64,000 bases of DNA from Taudactylus pleione (GCA_031769625.1 JAUIMM010000686.1:248001-312000); one strand, 5' to 3'. Counted from the first letter of the stretch, positions 22,385 to 34,846 are shown. Notes: generated from the sequence alone by a model not told the origin. Made by a program: numbers and translations.

Positions 22385-22547
22385 TAGTGTTTCTCAAACT
22401 CCACCATTACAGTCCAGGTCTTAAGGATATCCATGCTTGAGCACATGTGCCTTAATAAGTACTTCAGTCAATTTGATTTAACCATCTGGAATTAAGCATG
22501 GAAATCCTTAAAACCTGTACTGTAATGGCGGAGTTTGGAAAACTCTG
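22385..22547. mobile_element. hAT-like short element, intact copy (163 bp)
   Basis: Begins tagtgtttctcaaactccac and ends gagtttggaaaactctg, inverted over more than 40 bp with some mismatches. The flanking 8-mers GTCTAGTG and GTATAGTG differ at one base. It is the reference for the split copy at 5862-6832. Confidence 0.75.
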
Positions 22548-23157
22548 GTATAGTGGCATAAAATGTAATATACATACCCCTGTGATATGCAAAATGATGC
22601 AAAGAAAATTTGTGGCTTGTGGTTATGGTACTTTTACATAATATTCACAAATGGCCCTAACACTACATCTAATTAAATTTTGAAGCTTCCTTTAATAAAT
22701 GTATCATTGGACTATAATATATGCCAGAAAGGTATCGACAGAATCATTTCCATCTATGAACATTTCTAAAGTAACTTCAGTTCTGCTTTTAGATACTCAT
22801 TTGTAAATTCTACTGTAGCTGGTATTTTGATTATTTATCTTTATTTACTTTACATTTAATTTCCGCATGCCTCTTATTCAGGTTTGCATTCAGACATAGT
22901 GGCTATATATGCCCTAAATTAGTGTGCCCCTCTACTCATGTCAAACTAATACATGGTTTACATTTCATTGTCTAACATACAAGGAGGCGGAAAATGCATA
23001 AAGCTAAAAGGTGTAGCTATTTATTTGCGTTCTTCTCATACATAAATTCATAAATACATACATAAATTATGATGTCCGACTGGAATACTGCTGACACAGC
23101 TCTCCAAAGCTTTCTAGTGGCCCCCACCTTCTCTGCCCATATCAATAGAATCTGTTG

Positions 23158-23218
<61 letters not shown>
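23158..23218. repeat. (TA)n microsatellite, about 60 bp
   Basis: Pure alternating TA, a self-complementary tract. The 'YIYIYI' frames on both strands are artefacts. Confidence 0.95.
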
Positions 23219-23221
<3 letters not shown>

Positions 23222-23368
23222 CGTTCTAACAGTTTTTTGCCCACAGCACATAGTTATCACATAAATGTGGCCTGGATCTTTGTACTTAAATGGACAGCAC
23301 TGCTGTATGGAAAAATGTATGGCATTGTATATAGGTTTGAGTTCCCTAACTCAGACTAAGGCTGGGTA

Positions 23369-23650
23369 CACGCCTAAACGACCTGCACTCATGCCGATGT
23401 TCAGGGCGATTTGCCTTCACCCAGGACTTCGCATGATTGCCGGTACACACTTAAAAGATTTAATGACAGACAGAACGATCACTGGGTAGGGTGGGGAAGG
23501 GGTTAGGTTTAGCCACTAACGTGGAGGGTTAGGGTTAAGGTGCAAGAAGGGAGGGTTAGGGTGTGAAGGGGGGGAGGGTTAGGATACTTACAGTACCAAG
23601 CCCGTCGGGATTCTGAGAATCTGGTTTCCTGACCGCTGGCCTCTTGACTG
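23369..23650. repeat. Repeat fragments: GCTGGGTACAC-type edge and TTAGG-family piece
   Basis: aggctgggtacacgcctaaa at about 23359-23378 resembles the left edge of the palindromic element at 35934. From 23484 the ggttaggtttagccac and agggttagggt runs match the TTAGG family but lack clear ends. Confidence 0.5.
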
Positions 23651-23839
23651 CCATTCTCCCGGATGTAATCCCCTATAACTGCCCTGGACTTATATGTACA
23701 TATTGGTCTCCTTATGCACTGGATAACCATATTAGTAATTAACCCTATAGATGGTCTACAGCAGGGCACCCCTAACAGTCCATGTTTTCCAGATCTCCTA
23801 GTTGGTGCACAGGTGTATTCATTACTGGCTGACACGTGG

Positions 23840-25349
23840 TGCTAATTATTTCATTTGTGATGCTGAGAAGAACATGCAGCACTAGTAAAATCATATTATA
23901 CAGTATACTATTTCTATTGTGGTCATGGTGTGCGCTGGGGAGGGGGGTTTCCAAACTCACCTGCGTTTGCCTATAGTAAGTAGTATCACTAAATGCTTGT
24001 GCATTCTCCAAATGCTATAGGAACAACTAAACTATAATATTCACAGAGCATTGGGCTTCAAAAGATTACAATTGCAAAGCATTAGTTATTTAGCCATTCA
24101 TTCTAATTGCTGTATAGATTGACCATTTATGTTAAAGCTTAATTAAAAGTGTATCTTATTTAACAAAAGTATGGAAAGACTGTATATTATGAAGTAGAAT
24201 AATATACAGGAAACAGATTTGTCCATAGTGCTCTCTTCCTGTCTCTGTAATAGGTTGCCCTGTTCAGAGGTAGGTGTTTCTGTAATTCAGCAAGGGTGAA
24301 TGAGTGACATCTTAACAGACTTGCTTGGCAGGAGTGTAGCGTGTAGATTGGTTGATTTATGCAAAGAGGCATATCCAGTGATGTCACAACTGTTCATCTC
24401 ACTGTAATCTCTGCTTTTTAAATTATATTGAATCCCATTTGGGACAGGCTTCAGCTGTCTGTAATAGAGTAGGCCAGTGGTTCCCAAACTGTGTGTCGTG
24501 GCACCCATATAGTACTCAACTGCAGCTCTATTAAACAGTATCAAGTTAATACAGAGCAATGTATTTAATCTGTCCGGTTCACAGATGCAATCTGGGCTGG
24601 GGGCCAGGAGGTTCATGCCTCCCGGGTTCCTCCAATATTAAATGTGTTTGGCCGTTGTCAGGTAATTTTTTAGGGGCTCATGGGCCATGAAAATGTTTTC
24701 TTATTTGTGCACCGTCATCATTCCTTCCCCGTTCCGCATCCTTTTTAAAACTATTTGCAGCCACCTGGAGTTCCGGATTAAGCAGAATCACTTACTACAT
24801 TCCCATTAAGTGGGCATTAGTTTTAGGTTGCTGACAATTACTGTGAAACCTTCCATACTTGGTGCTTACGGTAAGCAGCCACAGCACTGCGAAGATCTTT
24901 GCCTGGAAGGACAGGGATCATCACTACAGTGAGTAACTCACCCACTTTCAAAAGGGAAGTACCCTGAAATGTAGATATCATTATAGAGCTGCTAACATTT
25001 AATAGATGTAAGAATTGTATCACTGTAAAAACAATTAGAACACTTTTTATAGAGATACTTTATATACCATACACACATCATCTTACACTTTCAATGTATT
25101 GTGTATTTACATCTCCTTATTATTGGCTGCATTCCAATGTCCACAGTTCTTAATCTCATTCAGTGCTCTAGATTACCATTTATTTCATTACATGTTCTCT
25201 CACAAATCTACATCACTAACTTTTTCCCATTTAATCCGCTGGACCCTTCAAACAGATCCACATCCTAGGGGCCTGCCACTTTATTAGACGTGTTGCAGAT
25301 CAGCTCTCTGCTCATCCTTTACCCACCTCCTCCCATTAGCTGGCCATTG
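23840..25349. other. Intronic DNA, mostly unrecognised
   Basis: No gene. A sequence like one end of a hAT element (ccagtggttcccaaactgtg, 24475-24494) is present without a confident partner. The rest is unassigned. Confidence 0.5.
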
Positions 25350-25357
25350 GTGTCAAG

Positions 25358-26500
25358 TAGGAGTATATCTACCCATTGGCCAGGATGGCACTCGCCAGGG
25401 GCGCCGGCCAAAGGGGGGGCGCCGTCCGGCAGTGCCACCAGCAGCTAATGGGTGGACTACCCCGCTAGTCCCCCGAGCCCCAAGTGTAGGGCAGACTGCA
25501 GTGAGAGTGGTCTGCCCTACATAGTTTACAAACACACAGCCACCAGCGGCAGCTGTCTGTTTGTTATAGCAGCCAGCCAATGAGAGTCAGACAGACTCTC
25601 ATTGGCTGCTGCGTCCATGGAGGGAGCTGGCTGGAGCTCACTCATGAGCTCTGCCTTCCAGCTCCCCCTGTAGCATCTCTCCCATACCATAGTGCAGAGT
25701 GAGAGCGGGCGCGGAGGAGTGGACAGCGGCGGTCATCAGCAGGAGCGGGGATCAGGTAAGTTGCTTTTTTTTTTCTGGCACAGCACAGTGGGGGAGAGTG
25801 GTTACTAGGGGGCACTGTATAGGAGGTGGCCGCTACTGGGGGCACGTTATGGGGGGGATGGACGCTACTTGGGGCACTGTATTGTGAGGGCGGCTACAGG
25901 GGCCACGTTATGGGGGGGTGGACGCTACTTGGGGCACTGTATCTTGGGGGCCGCTACTGGGGGCATGTTATGGGGGGGATGGCCGCTACTGGGGGCACTG
26001 TATAGGAGGACTACTACTGTTGGCACTGTATAGGGGGATTACTACTGGCGGCAATGCATAAGGGGGACTACTACTGGGGGCACTGTGTAGGGTGGACTAC
26101 TACTGGGGACACTGTATAGGGTGGACTACTACTGGGGGCACTGCATTGGGTGGACTACTACTGGGGGCACTGTATAGGGGGATTACTACTGGGGGCACTG
26201 CATTGGGTGGACTACTACTGGGGGCACTGCATTGGGTGGACTACTACTGGGGGCACTGTATAGGGGGATTACTACTGGGGGCACTGCATTGGGTGGACTA
26301 CTACTGGGGGCACTGCATTGGGTGGACTACTACTGGGGGCACTGCATAGGGTGGACTGCTGCTGGGGGCACTGCATAGAGGGGACTACTACTGGGGGCAC
26401 TGCATAGGGGGGACTACTACTGGGGGGCTCTTCCTCAAATTATGGGGGGCGTCAGTCCATTACCTTGCCAGGGGCACTCTGATCCCTAGATACACCCCTG
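25358..26500. mobile_element. hAT-like non-autonomous element carrying a minisatellite
   Basis: The right end gatacacccctg is the complement of caggggtgtatc, and the left end taggagtatatctac is a decayed match. A perfect 8-bp duplication GTGTCAAG flanks it (25350-25357, 26501-26508). The left half is GC-rich with an inverted pair cagccaatgagagtc (about 25571-25605). The right half is a 28-29-bp minisatellite. No transposase. Confidence 0.78.
25800..26430. repeat. 28-29-bp minisatellite, about 20 units
   Basis: The unit is ctactactgggggcactg followed by a variable cattgggtgga or tatagggggatt. The 5' units are degenerate and the 3' units more uniform. It lies within the hAT-like element at 25358-26500. 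The Gly/Trp-rich frame (26092-26349) is a translation of the repeat, not a gene. Confidence 0.9.
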
Positions 26501-26877
26501 GTGTCAAGTATGCCTGAGAAGCTTGTATAGACTTTTTGCTTGATAAATGGTCTCCCCCTAGCAAAAAGGGTATTGCTGGCTGTAACCCTATTAATATTCC
26601 AGGTGATGAAACAAATTCCATTGCCATATAAAGCATCTATTTTCTTCAGCAAAGTTGATTATTTTCACTCATTCAAAAATTATCTCATGTTCTATATGTA
26701 AAATCACCTCTTAATGATGGGCCCTGCTCATGGCGAAGACTTTGTGTACTTGTCCCCACAGGCTGAAATTCGCCAGGCATCCCATGCTTATTAATACCTG
26801 AAATTGTAGTGGCCCTTGTAAAACTTTAGGGCTACAGCATGGAGCAACACTTAAAAGTAGTGCTTAGTTTTCCCTTA

Positions 26878-27386
26878 GGGGCCTATTCATCATCGATAAA
26901 TGGCCCGGTAACCATGCAGAAACGCGTATTTTAGTTACCGGGGGATTCATCATCAGGGGTACCCAAATGGACCACCTGATTTTCAGCAAACTCCAAAAAC
27001 TGAAAGTTTTCAGAGTTTGCTTGCGAGAACAAACCCAAACTTCAGATGGCGCTTGTTCTCGGTTCCCCGTTCCTTCCTATGTAAAGGAGTGACGGGGATG
27101 CGAAGGGGGATCCCTCCGCCGCCTTCTGACTACCTCCTCAGCGGCTTTGCGCATGCGTGACCTCGCCGACGGGGAGGAGATAAGTAACGCAGCTACTTCT
27201 GTAGATGTAATACTAACCGAGGGGACAGCGTCTTTTCGGGGGAAAGCTGTCCCCGCACCAGAGCAATGATGAATTGCTCCAGTGCAAAGTTTCTCCTGCT
27301 GCGAGTTGGTGCTCTAAGTATCCCTCGCAGCAAGATCATTACTTAATCATCATGGGCCATACGGGCTCCAATGTTGAATAGGCCCA
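26878..27386. mobile_element. Non-autonomous element with GGGCCTATTCA ends and TTA duplication
   Basis: Left ggggcctattcatcatcga and right gttgaataggccca are inverted. TTA flanks it (26875-26877, 27387-27389), consistent with the TWA-type target of PIF/Harbinger. No coding capacity. Confidence 0.65.
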
Positions 27387-27753
27387 TTAGACTCATAAAT
27401 TAGTGTAAAATAAAAACTGCTATGTCACCTATAGCAGCTGCAGGCGAAGCCTTAAAAATTAGAATGAGTGCTGGGATGTTGTTCAATAATGACGATTGTT
27501 TATATTTGTGAAATGCACCAAGTGTCGTACAGAATAAATGTTTGCTGAAGTCAAGTAAATGGTAATTGATCCGATAAGTACAAGCAGTTGTGTAACCTAA
27601 ACGACGAAGGTGAATACACAAAACAACGCACACACTACATAGACTCTATTTTCTACAAAGAAAGATCATCTTAAGATACAGCAGTCAGCACCTGCCCTGC
27701 ACTGCAACACATATCGTGAAAATATCACACAACCTATTAATCATACAAGTAAC

Positions 27754-28204
27754 GGGCCTGAGTTGTACAGTTGAGCGGTTATTGGCCGCCTGCGCATGTC
27801 TGAGTCGCATTGATCATGCGGCAAAGTTCATTACCGTAGTCGAAAGCAGCAACTTTTTATTTGCAAACTGATTGACTGTTAAGGGGGATGTAACGAAATG
27901 TGCAAAAAAACCACACACGCACGTCCCAACCATCTTCAGGACGTGATGCTGCCTGCTCCTGCCATTCCGTACGCACAAAACATTGCTCTGGTGTCTCAGT
28001 TCAGGCTACCATTCTGCGCGATCATGAAGACACACTGGCGGCCTACTGTCAAAGCATCAGTCTATGTGGCTGCGTATTAGTACAGAGTTGCTTGGATTTG
28101 TGATGGCATCTGCGGGCATTTCAATACAAGTACCGGCCTCTGTGAGATTGGCATATGTTCACATATCTTCTGAGTACATTAGCGCACAACTCTAAATCAG
28201 GCCC
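27754..28204. mobile_element. GGGCCTGATTTA-ended element
   Basis: The left edge is gggcctgagttgtacag and the right edge aactctaaatcaggccc. The flanks AAC and AAT agree at two of three bases. Member of the 6961-8029 family. Overlapping frames near 27898-28100 have no recognisable similarity. Confidence 0.6.
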
Positions 28205-28293
28205 AATATACAATACCAGTGGAACTAACCAAAATTATTAAATTACACTACTTACTGTACTTTAAAGATGTTATATATCTCCTTGCACACTTA

Positions 28294-28720
28294 GGACCTC
28301 ATTCAGAGCCGCTCGCAAAAAGCGAGCATTCGCTCTGAAAGAGGGCGGATGCTTTTTTTTTTTTAGCTGGCCTCCTGGCCGCTCACTAAGCTGTGGGTGA
28401 CAGCTTTTGCGAGTGGCCAGGTGATGGTCGCGACCATCGGGCTTGCGACGAGACCTGTGGTAGGGTCTTGTCTGCCGCAAGCCCCAGTGAGCTTCCTGCT
28501 CTAATAGAGCAGGAAGCTCACTACTGACATCACAAGTGATGTCAGTAGGGCTGCCCACAAACGGCAGGCGTTCCTTCAGGAACGCCTCAGTTTGTCCAGC
28601 TACCCCCCCTCCCCGCCTACAAAACGGGGTGAGCTGTCGATTAACATCCCGTTTGTAGCGAGCCCCGGAGCGCAGTACCCCACCATCGACCCGCTTGCGA
28701 GCGGGTCTGAATGTGGGCCT
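28294..28720. mobile_element. Serial-hairpin element E, internally deleted (427 bp)
   Basis: Same order of stems but shortened: some stems have lost one arm. TTA flanks it (28291-28293, 28721-28723). The central palindrome (28521-28548) reads ctactgacatcac on one arm and gtgatgtcagtag on the other, so a C-G pair of element A is a T-A pair here. The last stem is reduced to acccgcttgcgagcgggt. Confidence 0.78.
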
Positions 28721-28802
28721 TTAATGCAATGTACGCTCAGACATTATTACACTTACAGATAAATAGAAGAACATAATAACAACACTTCATTACACACCAC
28801 AC

Positions 28803-29275
28803 CATACTTGCCAACTCTCACTGATTAGGGAGACGCCCAAAATTGTAGCAGTCTCCCTGAAGAGTCTAGCAATCTCCCTGATTGCATCTGAATGTATGTA
28901 GCTGTTATATACTTGGAAGAAAAAAAAAAAAATCTGAGCTATATACATTCAAATAGTATAATCAGTGTAATTTCCCTGCATTATGTTATGAGGCACAATG
29001 ATCTCTATGGCTACAAGCATTATCATATAAGGTTTCTGTTGACCACGTATATGAAACCCTGTGTAAAACACAATACATGACCAAGCCCTGAAAAGGATCA
29101 GTGTGTTTTCAACAACAATTAGATCTTAGAGCTTTGGGGCTCGTTTAAATTTCTATGTAAGTAAATGTTATGACAGACCTCTCAGATGTATCCGTACAGG
29201 TCCACTTACCGACACACTCATAGGTGTTTCTGTCACAATCTCTCTGAAATGCTTTTTCAAAAGTAGGCAAGTATG
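28803..29275. mobile_element. CATACTTGCC family, full copy with 8-bp duplication
   Basis: Ends catacttgcc and ggcaagtatg, flanked by exact CACCACAC immediately outside both ends. Internal cagtctccctgaagagtcta is shared with copies at 33970-34353 (inverted) and 54436-54825. The 8-bp duplication favours hAT. No open frame of note. Confidence 0.78.
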
Positions 29276-29738
29276 CACCACACTCCTCAGCCTGGTTCAT
29301 AAAGTTACTTCTTATTACTGAAAGTCTTGTCTTCAGGACTTTGTGAAAGCATATTACAATACACTGACTGAGTACTTTGGGACATCATTTTGTCTGGCAT
29401 ATAAAACAGTGTACTATAAAGTTTTCTGTATACACAATCTACCAGTGTAAATGTGATATCTTGTGATTTTATCACTTTGCGACTCTGACATGAATTAACA
29501 GCAATATACTAACATCGATAAACAGGGTTATACAGTAGCACAAACACGTAGTCATGCATGATTCTATTCCCGCGTACAAGGGACTATCGAACTGTAGAAA
29601 ACTACCATAGAAGACAAAATACCTCTGTACCTTCACCACAGGGAAGGTACAGCTTTCAGCAAAATCGGATAAACATTAAATTAAATTTATTTCCCCTTCT
29701 AGAGATCGAACTCCTGACCCTAAATTTGTAATTTCACT
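29276..29738. other. Intronic DNA, no feature recognised
   Basis: No gene, exon or recognisable repeat end. Confidence 0.5.
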
Positions 29739-29746
29739 GCCTTAAC

Positions 29747-29994
29747 CAGGGCCGTAGCTATGGTAGTGCGGCCAGTGCCATCGCACAGGGCAGGGGGCGC
29801 TGTTTGGGCCTGTCAAATTTCTGTTTATTATCATTCTCACTTATAACTTCCTCTTGTTTCATCCCCAGCATCTCCTGGCCTCCCCTATCTCTTCCCTGGC
29901 CCTTTTTTTGGGTGCATCATGTCCCTTTGAAAAATGAGGGGGGCGCCAATGCTCTTTCTGGCACAGGGCACAAAAAAGTCTAGCTACGGCTCTG
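29747..29994. mobile_element. CAGGGCCGTAACT-family hAT-like element, copy 3
   Basis: Ends cagggccgtagct and agctacggctctg with a perfect 8-bp duplication GCCTTAAC (29739-29746, 29995-30002). Shorter than copy 2 by small deletions. Confidence 0.85.
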
Positions 29995-30167
29995 GCCTTA
30001 ACCAGTACTATATGTCAGTGAGTAGTGGTTTTTGAGGCACAAATAGGTTTCATATTGATAGTGGTCCTGAAAGTTCTTTGTAAAAGACAATATTGTGTTC
30101 TGTAATAGGAGATCCCAAATTACCAGTAGTAGTCCTGCTTTCTGTGTGTCAAATGGTCTCCTTTAAT

Positions 30168-30437
30168 GGGATGCGGTCATAATAGCAACCACAGGGATTC
30201 CGGCAATGAGAATGCCGGCGCCAGAATCCCGACGCCGGCATCCCGAAGTAGTGGGGTTAGGGGGAGGGCTAGGGTTAGGCACTGGGGGTGGGGTTCAGGG
30301 TTAGGTTAAAGCACCCGGGAGGGTTAGGGTAGGGAGAGGGGGAGGGTTAGGATACCGACCGACAGGTACTCTGTCTTCTAACCCTGTCGGGATGTGACCG
30401 CCTGGATTCCGAGCGCCGGCATCCAGCACTCAACTCC
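30168..30437. mobile_element. TTAGG-family element, copy 4, short
   Basis: Begins gggatgcggtcat and contains gggttaggcactggg-type runs and paired ggcatcccg/cgggat segments. Flanking 8-mers CCTTTAAT and CCTTTAAC differ at the last base. Confidence 0.6.
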
Positions 30438-30798
30438 CTTTAACACCAAGGTAATGCCTCCAAATTCCTTTAGTGTATGTATAACACATCAGCTACAATT
30501 AATCACAGCAGGACATTTAAAATCTTAAAGCGATTGTGCTAACCGCTCCTGTCACTAGGGCTTACCCGGGTGAATCGACTATAGAATGTGCCCAAATCAC
30601 AATGTTAGCTGACAGTTGCCTGCTAGCAAGTCAATATTCTGCTGTGTATGGAACCTGCAGCGTCTCAGGCTCTGAACCTTGTGTCTGCACGCTGGATGTC
30701 GCTGACCTCTGTAATCTCCAATAGGTAGTTTCAAAGTATTGCTGGAGAGATGTAACCCTCCAAAGGACTATGCAACAAAAAACGGGGGTCCTCTGACA

Positions 30799-30868
30799 TG
30801 TTTTGGCCTAATATTTAGGGGTCTTTTTCAAAGACTCTGAAAAAGGCCCCCAAATATTGGGCCGAAAC
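30799..30868. repeat. Inverted repeat, about 30-bp arms
   Basis: ttttggcctaatatttaggg faces ccaaatattgggccgaaa with a short loop (aaagactct). It is followed at about 30919 by a GGGCCTGATTCAG-type element end with no partner found. Confidence 0.65.
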
Positions 30869-31599
30869 GCACTTATGCAAGCTGAAATTTTGCTTCTTTT
30901 TTTATCAGCTCTCTGTACAGTGGGCCTGATTCAGCGATGAACGCAACTGCAAATTGCATGCAGATTGAGCGATTGTTTGCCATTGCACATGCCTATGCGC
31001 GAAGGCAGCAGTGCGTTCACGCAGACCACGGAGGCCCATTGCAGAATGACAGGAAGTGACTGTTTGGGGGGTGTTGACGGGGTGGTTAGCGAAACGCAGG
31101 AGTGCCTGGCCGTTTGAACGCCGTTACGTGGGTCTGCATAAATTGCTTTAATTTTCATATAATATATTCTTATGTATTTAAAATTGCGATTATTTTTTGC
31201 ATGTTAGCACCAGAAGCATATGCTGTTCTTTTACTGCTGTTGACATGATTAGACTGTTGACGAAATGTGGTCTAGCGGTGTCTTCCGGGTCCTGCAGTAC
31301 CATCAAGATGACTCTATAAATTACATAAACTAACAGTATGAACAAAACAAGAAAGAAGTGACTTACAGTACAGAACATTGCAAGGCATGTACAAGATTTA
31401 TAAACATTGCTGCATCAGCAGTCCTGATACCCAAGTAAGCAAGTTAAAGAAAAGCACATGAGGGAAGAGGGCCCTGGAAATTGCAGAGACACAGTTGTAG
31501 ATACGAGTGAGCGAGAGGGAAGGGACAAGGAAGGAGAGCTAGGTTTGAGTGCTATCTGTATAGAGATAATATTGGAGGCACATGAAGATGATGAGCTCA

Positions 31600-33660
31600 C
31601 CTAAAGAGGATGTATAGAGGGAGAATAGGGGGTATATTTACTAAAGTGAGAGTTTTAGAAGTGGAGTTGTTGTCCACAGCAACAAATCAGATTCTAGCTA
31701 TTCTCTTCTAGAAGGTGTTAGATAAATAAGTAGAATCTGATTGGTTGCTATGGGCAACAACTCCACTTTTATAAACCCACACTTTAGTAAATATACCACT
31801 AGGAGAGGTCGAAGAACAGCACCTTGGGGGACACTTATCAGTAGATGAAGTGGAGGGGAGTCATCTTCAGAGACGAGACAGAGAAAGAACGGTATGAGGA
31901 CAGCCATGACAGGGTAAAAAAAAGAATTTGCAGGATGAAATTGTGTCCTCAGTGTCAAAAGCAGCAAAGAGGTCAAGGAGAATGAGGAGAGAATAGTCGC
32001 CTTTGGATTTGCCTGCAAGGAGGTCTTTGCTGACTTTAGTGAGGGCAGTGTCTCTGGAGTGAAGAGAGTAAAAGCTAGACTGAAATGGGTCAAGCAGGGA
32101 GTGGGAGGAAAGAAAGGCGGTAAGGTGGTTGTAGACAATGCCCTCAAGGAGTTTGGAGGCAAAGAGGAGGAACGAGATGGGGCAGTAATTAGAGAGAGTG
32201 TTAGGATCAAGGGGGGGTCTTTTAAGAATGGGGGGCGTGCTTGAATGCAGTGGGGACAGTGTCTGATGAGAGGGATAGATTGAGAGAGGCAAAATGGGAA
32301 CAGGCAACAGAAGAGAGAGAGAGTGGAGGAGGCGGGAGGGGATGGGTCAGGGGGGGTATAAAGGGCAATAACTTTGTCTCCAGATACTGGAGAGAAAGAC
32401 ATCACAGTTTGTAAAATGGATTGGGAGGATAGGGAGAGACAAGCTGGAAAAGAATTGGATGGTGTGCTGAGGGTCTGGTGTGATGTGATGTACTGACATG
32501 GATTCAATTTTACATGTGAAGTGGATGATGAAGTCAAGGGTAAAGAGTGAGGGGGGATGGAGTTGAAAGTGACAAAGAGATGATGGGGGTTTGGAGAACT
32601 AGGATGATATACAGTGAGGTTCTTTAAATTATATTCTTTAGAGAGGCAAAGGGCAGGAATTAAAGCATAAATTTAAAATGAAGTAAGACTGCATTGAAGC
32701 ATGATTTCCTCTGCTGTCACTCGGCAGTTCGTGAACACTTTTGCGGGTATCTAGTGCATTTTAAATTCCAAGGTTGAGACATGGATCTGTGATGGTGAGT
32801 AGTGACTGCCAGAGCAACAGAGTCAATTGCAGAAGTAATAGAGACATTGTATAGGAAAACCACTTGGTCAGGGCAGGAGAGAGGGACAATGGGGGAGAGA
32901 AGTGAGTCGAGCAGGGAGGATAATGGTACGTTGTCAGTAGCCTAAATTTTACTCTTAGTGATGATAGTAGGCAATGGTGGAGAAGTGGTGAGCGATAAGT
33001 TTAAAGCAAGAAAATTATGGTCAGAGAGAAGGAATGGGGAACTGGTGAATTTAGAATACAACAATGGGTGAATACGAGATCAACTGAGTGTCCACTCACA
33101 TGGGAGGGTTTGGAGGTCCATTGAGAGAGATCAAATGATGATATGAGGGTAAGGAATTTTGAGGCAGAAGGGTCAGTGGGGACATGGATTGGGATATTGA
33201 AGTCACCTAAGATGAGGGAGGGAATGTCTGAAGTGAGGGAGCCAGGAAGCAAAGTTGTCAAGGAATTTGTAGATGGGACCAGGGGGACGATAGATGACAG
33301 CTACATGAAGAACGAGGAAGGGAAACTGCAGGCAGTGGGGAAGGAGGGAGTTTAATGTGATGTGAAGGGAGGTGAGGAGTGGTGACTAAGAGAGAAGACA
33401 GGAAGCAGGGCTTAGTGATGGGGTAGTAGGAACCTGTAGAGAAGTGACTAAAAATTGAGGAATGGGAGAGGTGGGGGAGAAAGACAGAGGCGTGTAAGGG
33501 AGACAGGAGGAGACTAGGGGGAGGAAAGGAGATGGAACAATGCATTATGTAAACTCTGATTAGTGGGTGGAGGCTTGCAGAGAAACTGTTCATTTTGTGG
33601 ATGAGGGAAATAAGGTGAGGTACAGTGGAAGAGGCTGTGTGATATAGAGACGGTGCCATT
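31600..33660 (-). mobile_element. L2-clade LINE remnant (endonuclease and partial reverse transcriptase)
   Basis: Read on the minus strand. The 33001-33261 frame carries IPSLILGDFNIPI, then a DLSQWTSKPSHVSGHSVDLVF segment matching the C-terminal half of an APE-type endonuclease (GDFN and HTLDLV motifs). Downstream, at about 31870-32310, [39 protein letters not shown] and [13 protein letters not shown] match the first part of an L2-type reverse transcriptase, including the catalytic Asp of the LDL-AAFDT motif. Multiple frameshifts separate them. A short element (31628-31798) is inserted toward the 3' end, and the YADD part was not recovered clearly. Inactive; the wording of the motifs favours L2 over CR1. 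Confidence 0.82.
31628..31798. repeat. Palindromic short element, TTTACTAAA family, intact ends
   Basis: gggggtatatttactaaagt faces cactttagtaaatatacca, with inner arms ggagttgttg-type and gattctagctattc. It is inserted in the L2 remnant. Relative of 16158-16333. Confidence 0.8.
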
Positions 33661-33969
33661 AGACTGGCAAAAATGCAGGTAAATGAACAGTGTTAAAAAT
33701 AAATAAGCACAACTACAATAGTGTATTAGCAGGAATATTCAGGAGATGTTATGGGTGATGGAATAAAATACAAAAATAAACAAAGTTAAAAGTGCATATG
33801 TGTGAGGCTATGGTTTAGCACATAGGAATTTCAAGGTTCTACAGATAGTGACAGTGGTACAGAAATTATGTAGTCAGCAATGTTTTGAAAAACAGAAATC
33901 AATCACTAGGAGTAGCAAGCAAAGAGGTAACAGCTTGCAGTGTGAAGCAGAGAGTTGAGAACAGTAAGC

Positions 33970-34353
33970 CATTCTTGCCTACTTATAAAAAAGCATTTCA
34001 GGGAGATTGTGAAAGCAGCACTTATGAGCGCAGCCGTAAAGTGGACGTGTCTGAGAGGCGTGCCATAAAACTGACATCCAAATGAGCTCCAATGCAGTTA
34101 GTAAGATCTATTTGTTGATGAAAACACACTGATACACTTCAGAAAATGCATGTAGCCATAGGGATCATTGTGCCTTCTATTATAACCAACGCAGGGATAG
34201 GAAACTAATTATCCCATTTGAATGTATATATCTCGGTTTTCTTTTGTTTTTATATAACAGCTTTATAAAGGGGGTAAGGTGCAATCGGAGATTGCTAGAC
34301 TCTTCAGGGAGTCAGGGAGATTGCTACTATTTCAGGGAGAGCTGGCATGTATG
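33970..34353 (-). mobile_element. CATACTTGCC family, inverted copy
   Basis: The left end cattcttgcc and right end ggcatgtatg match the family in reverse; internal gggagattgctagactcttc is the complement of the shared segment. It directly abuts the element at 34358. Confidence 0.7.
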
Positions 34354-34357
34354 CAGT

Positions 34358-34840
34358 GGGCCTGATTCCGAGATTTACACAATGCCTATATTTAGGCAGG
34401 TTGAGCTATTTTTAGTCATTGCGTATGCGTGAAAGAAAGCCGTACTGTGCGCGTCAAAAGAATTGGTTTGCCACTATGTTTGCATAGAGGATTCACTCGC
34501 AAAGTGAGTGACGGTTAGTCAGCGTTAGGGACGGTGTGTCGGGACTGTTTAATGCTGTTTCATTGGCGTATATAAAGTAGCCATTGTGATCTCCTTCGAA
34601 ACATGAGAGCTCTCAGCATATTAGAAGATACACAGTGTTTGAGACAGGTCAGACTTCACTCAGAAGCTGCGCGATCTGCGTCAATGTTCCCGATGTTTAC
34701 GCTGATGCATGTTGTCGAATGGATATGAGAAGGCAGCAGTGGGCGTCCCTAGGCTGGGGTAAGCTTTGGAAGACTTTAGCGATTGCGATCCATAAGAGAT
34801 TGCAGTTACGATTGTATTAGCCCAAATCTCGGAATCAGGC
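34358..34840. mobile_element. GGGCCTGATTCC-ended element
   Basis: gggcctgattccgagattt faces aaatctcggaatcaggc. The inverted match extends outward through tgcagtg on both sides, so the exact boundary and the duplication cannot be fixed. Member of the 6961-8029 terminal family. Confidence 0.65.
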
Positions 34841-34846
34841 ACTGCA

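Noticed and set aside
26092..26349. Gly/Trp/Tyr repeat protein
   Set aside because: A frame through the 28-29-bp minisatellite with no independent evidence of translation.
31698..32537. 279-codon Ser/Pro/Leu-rich protein on the minus strand
   Set aside because: An off-frame reading of the L2 remnant; the recognisable reverse-transcriptase motifs are in the overlapping frame at 31867-32307.
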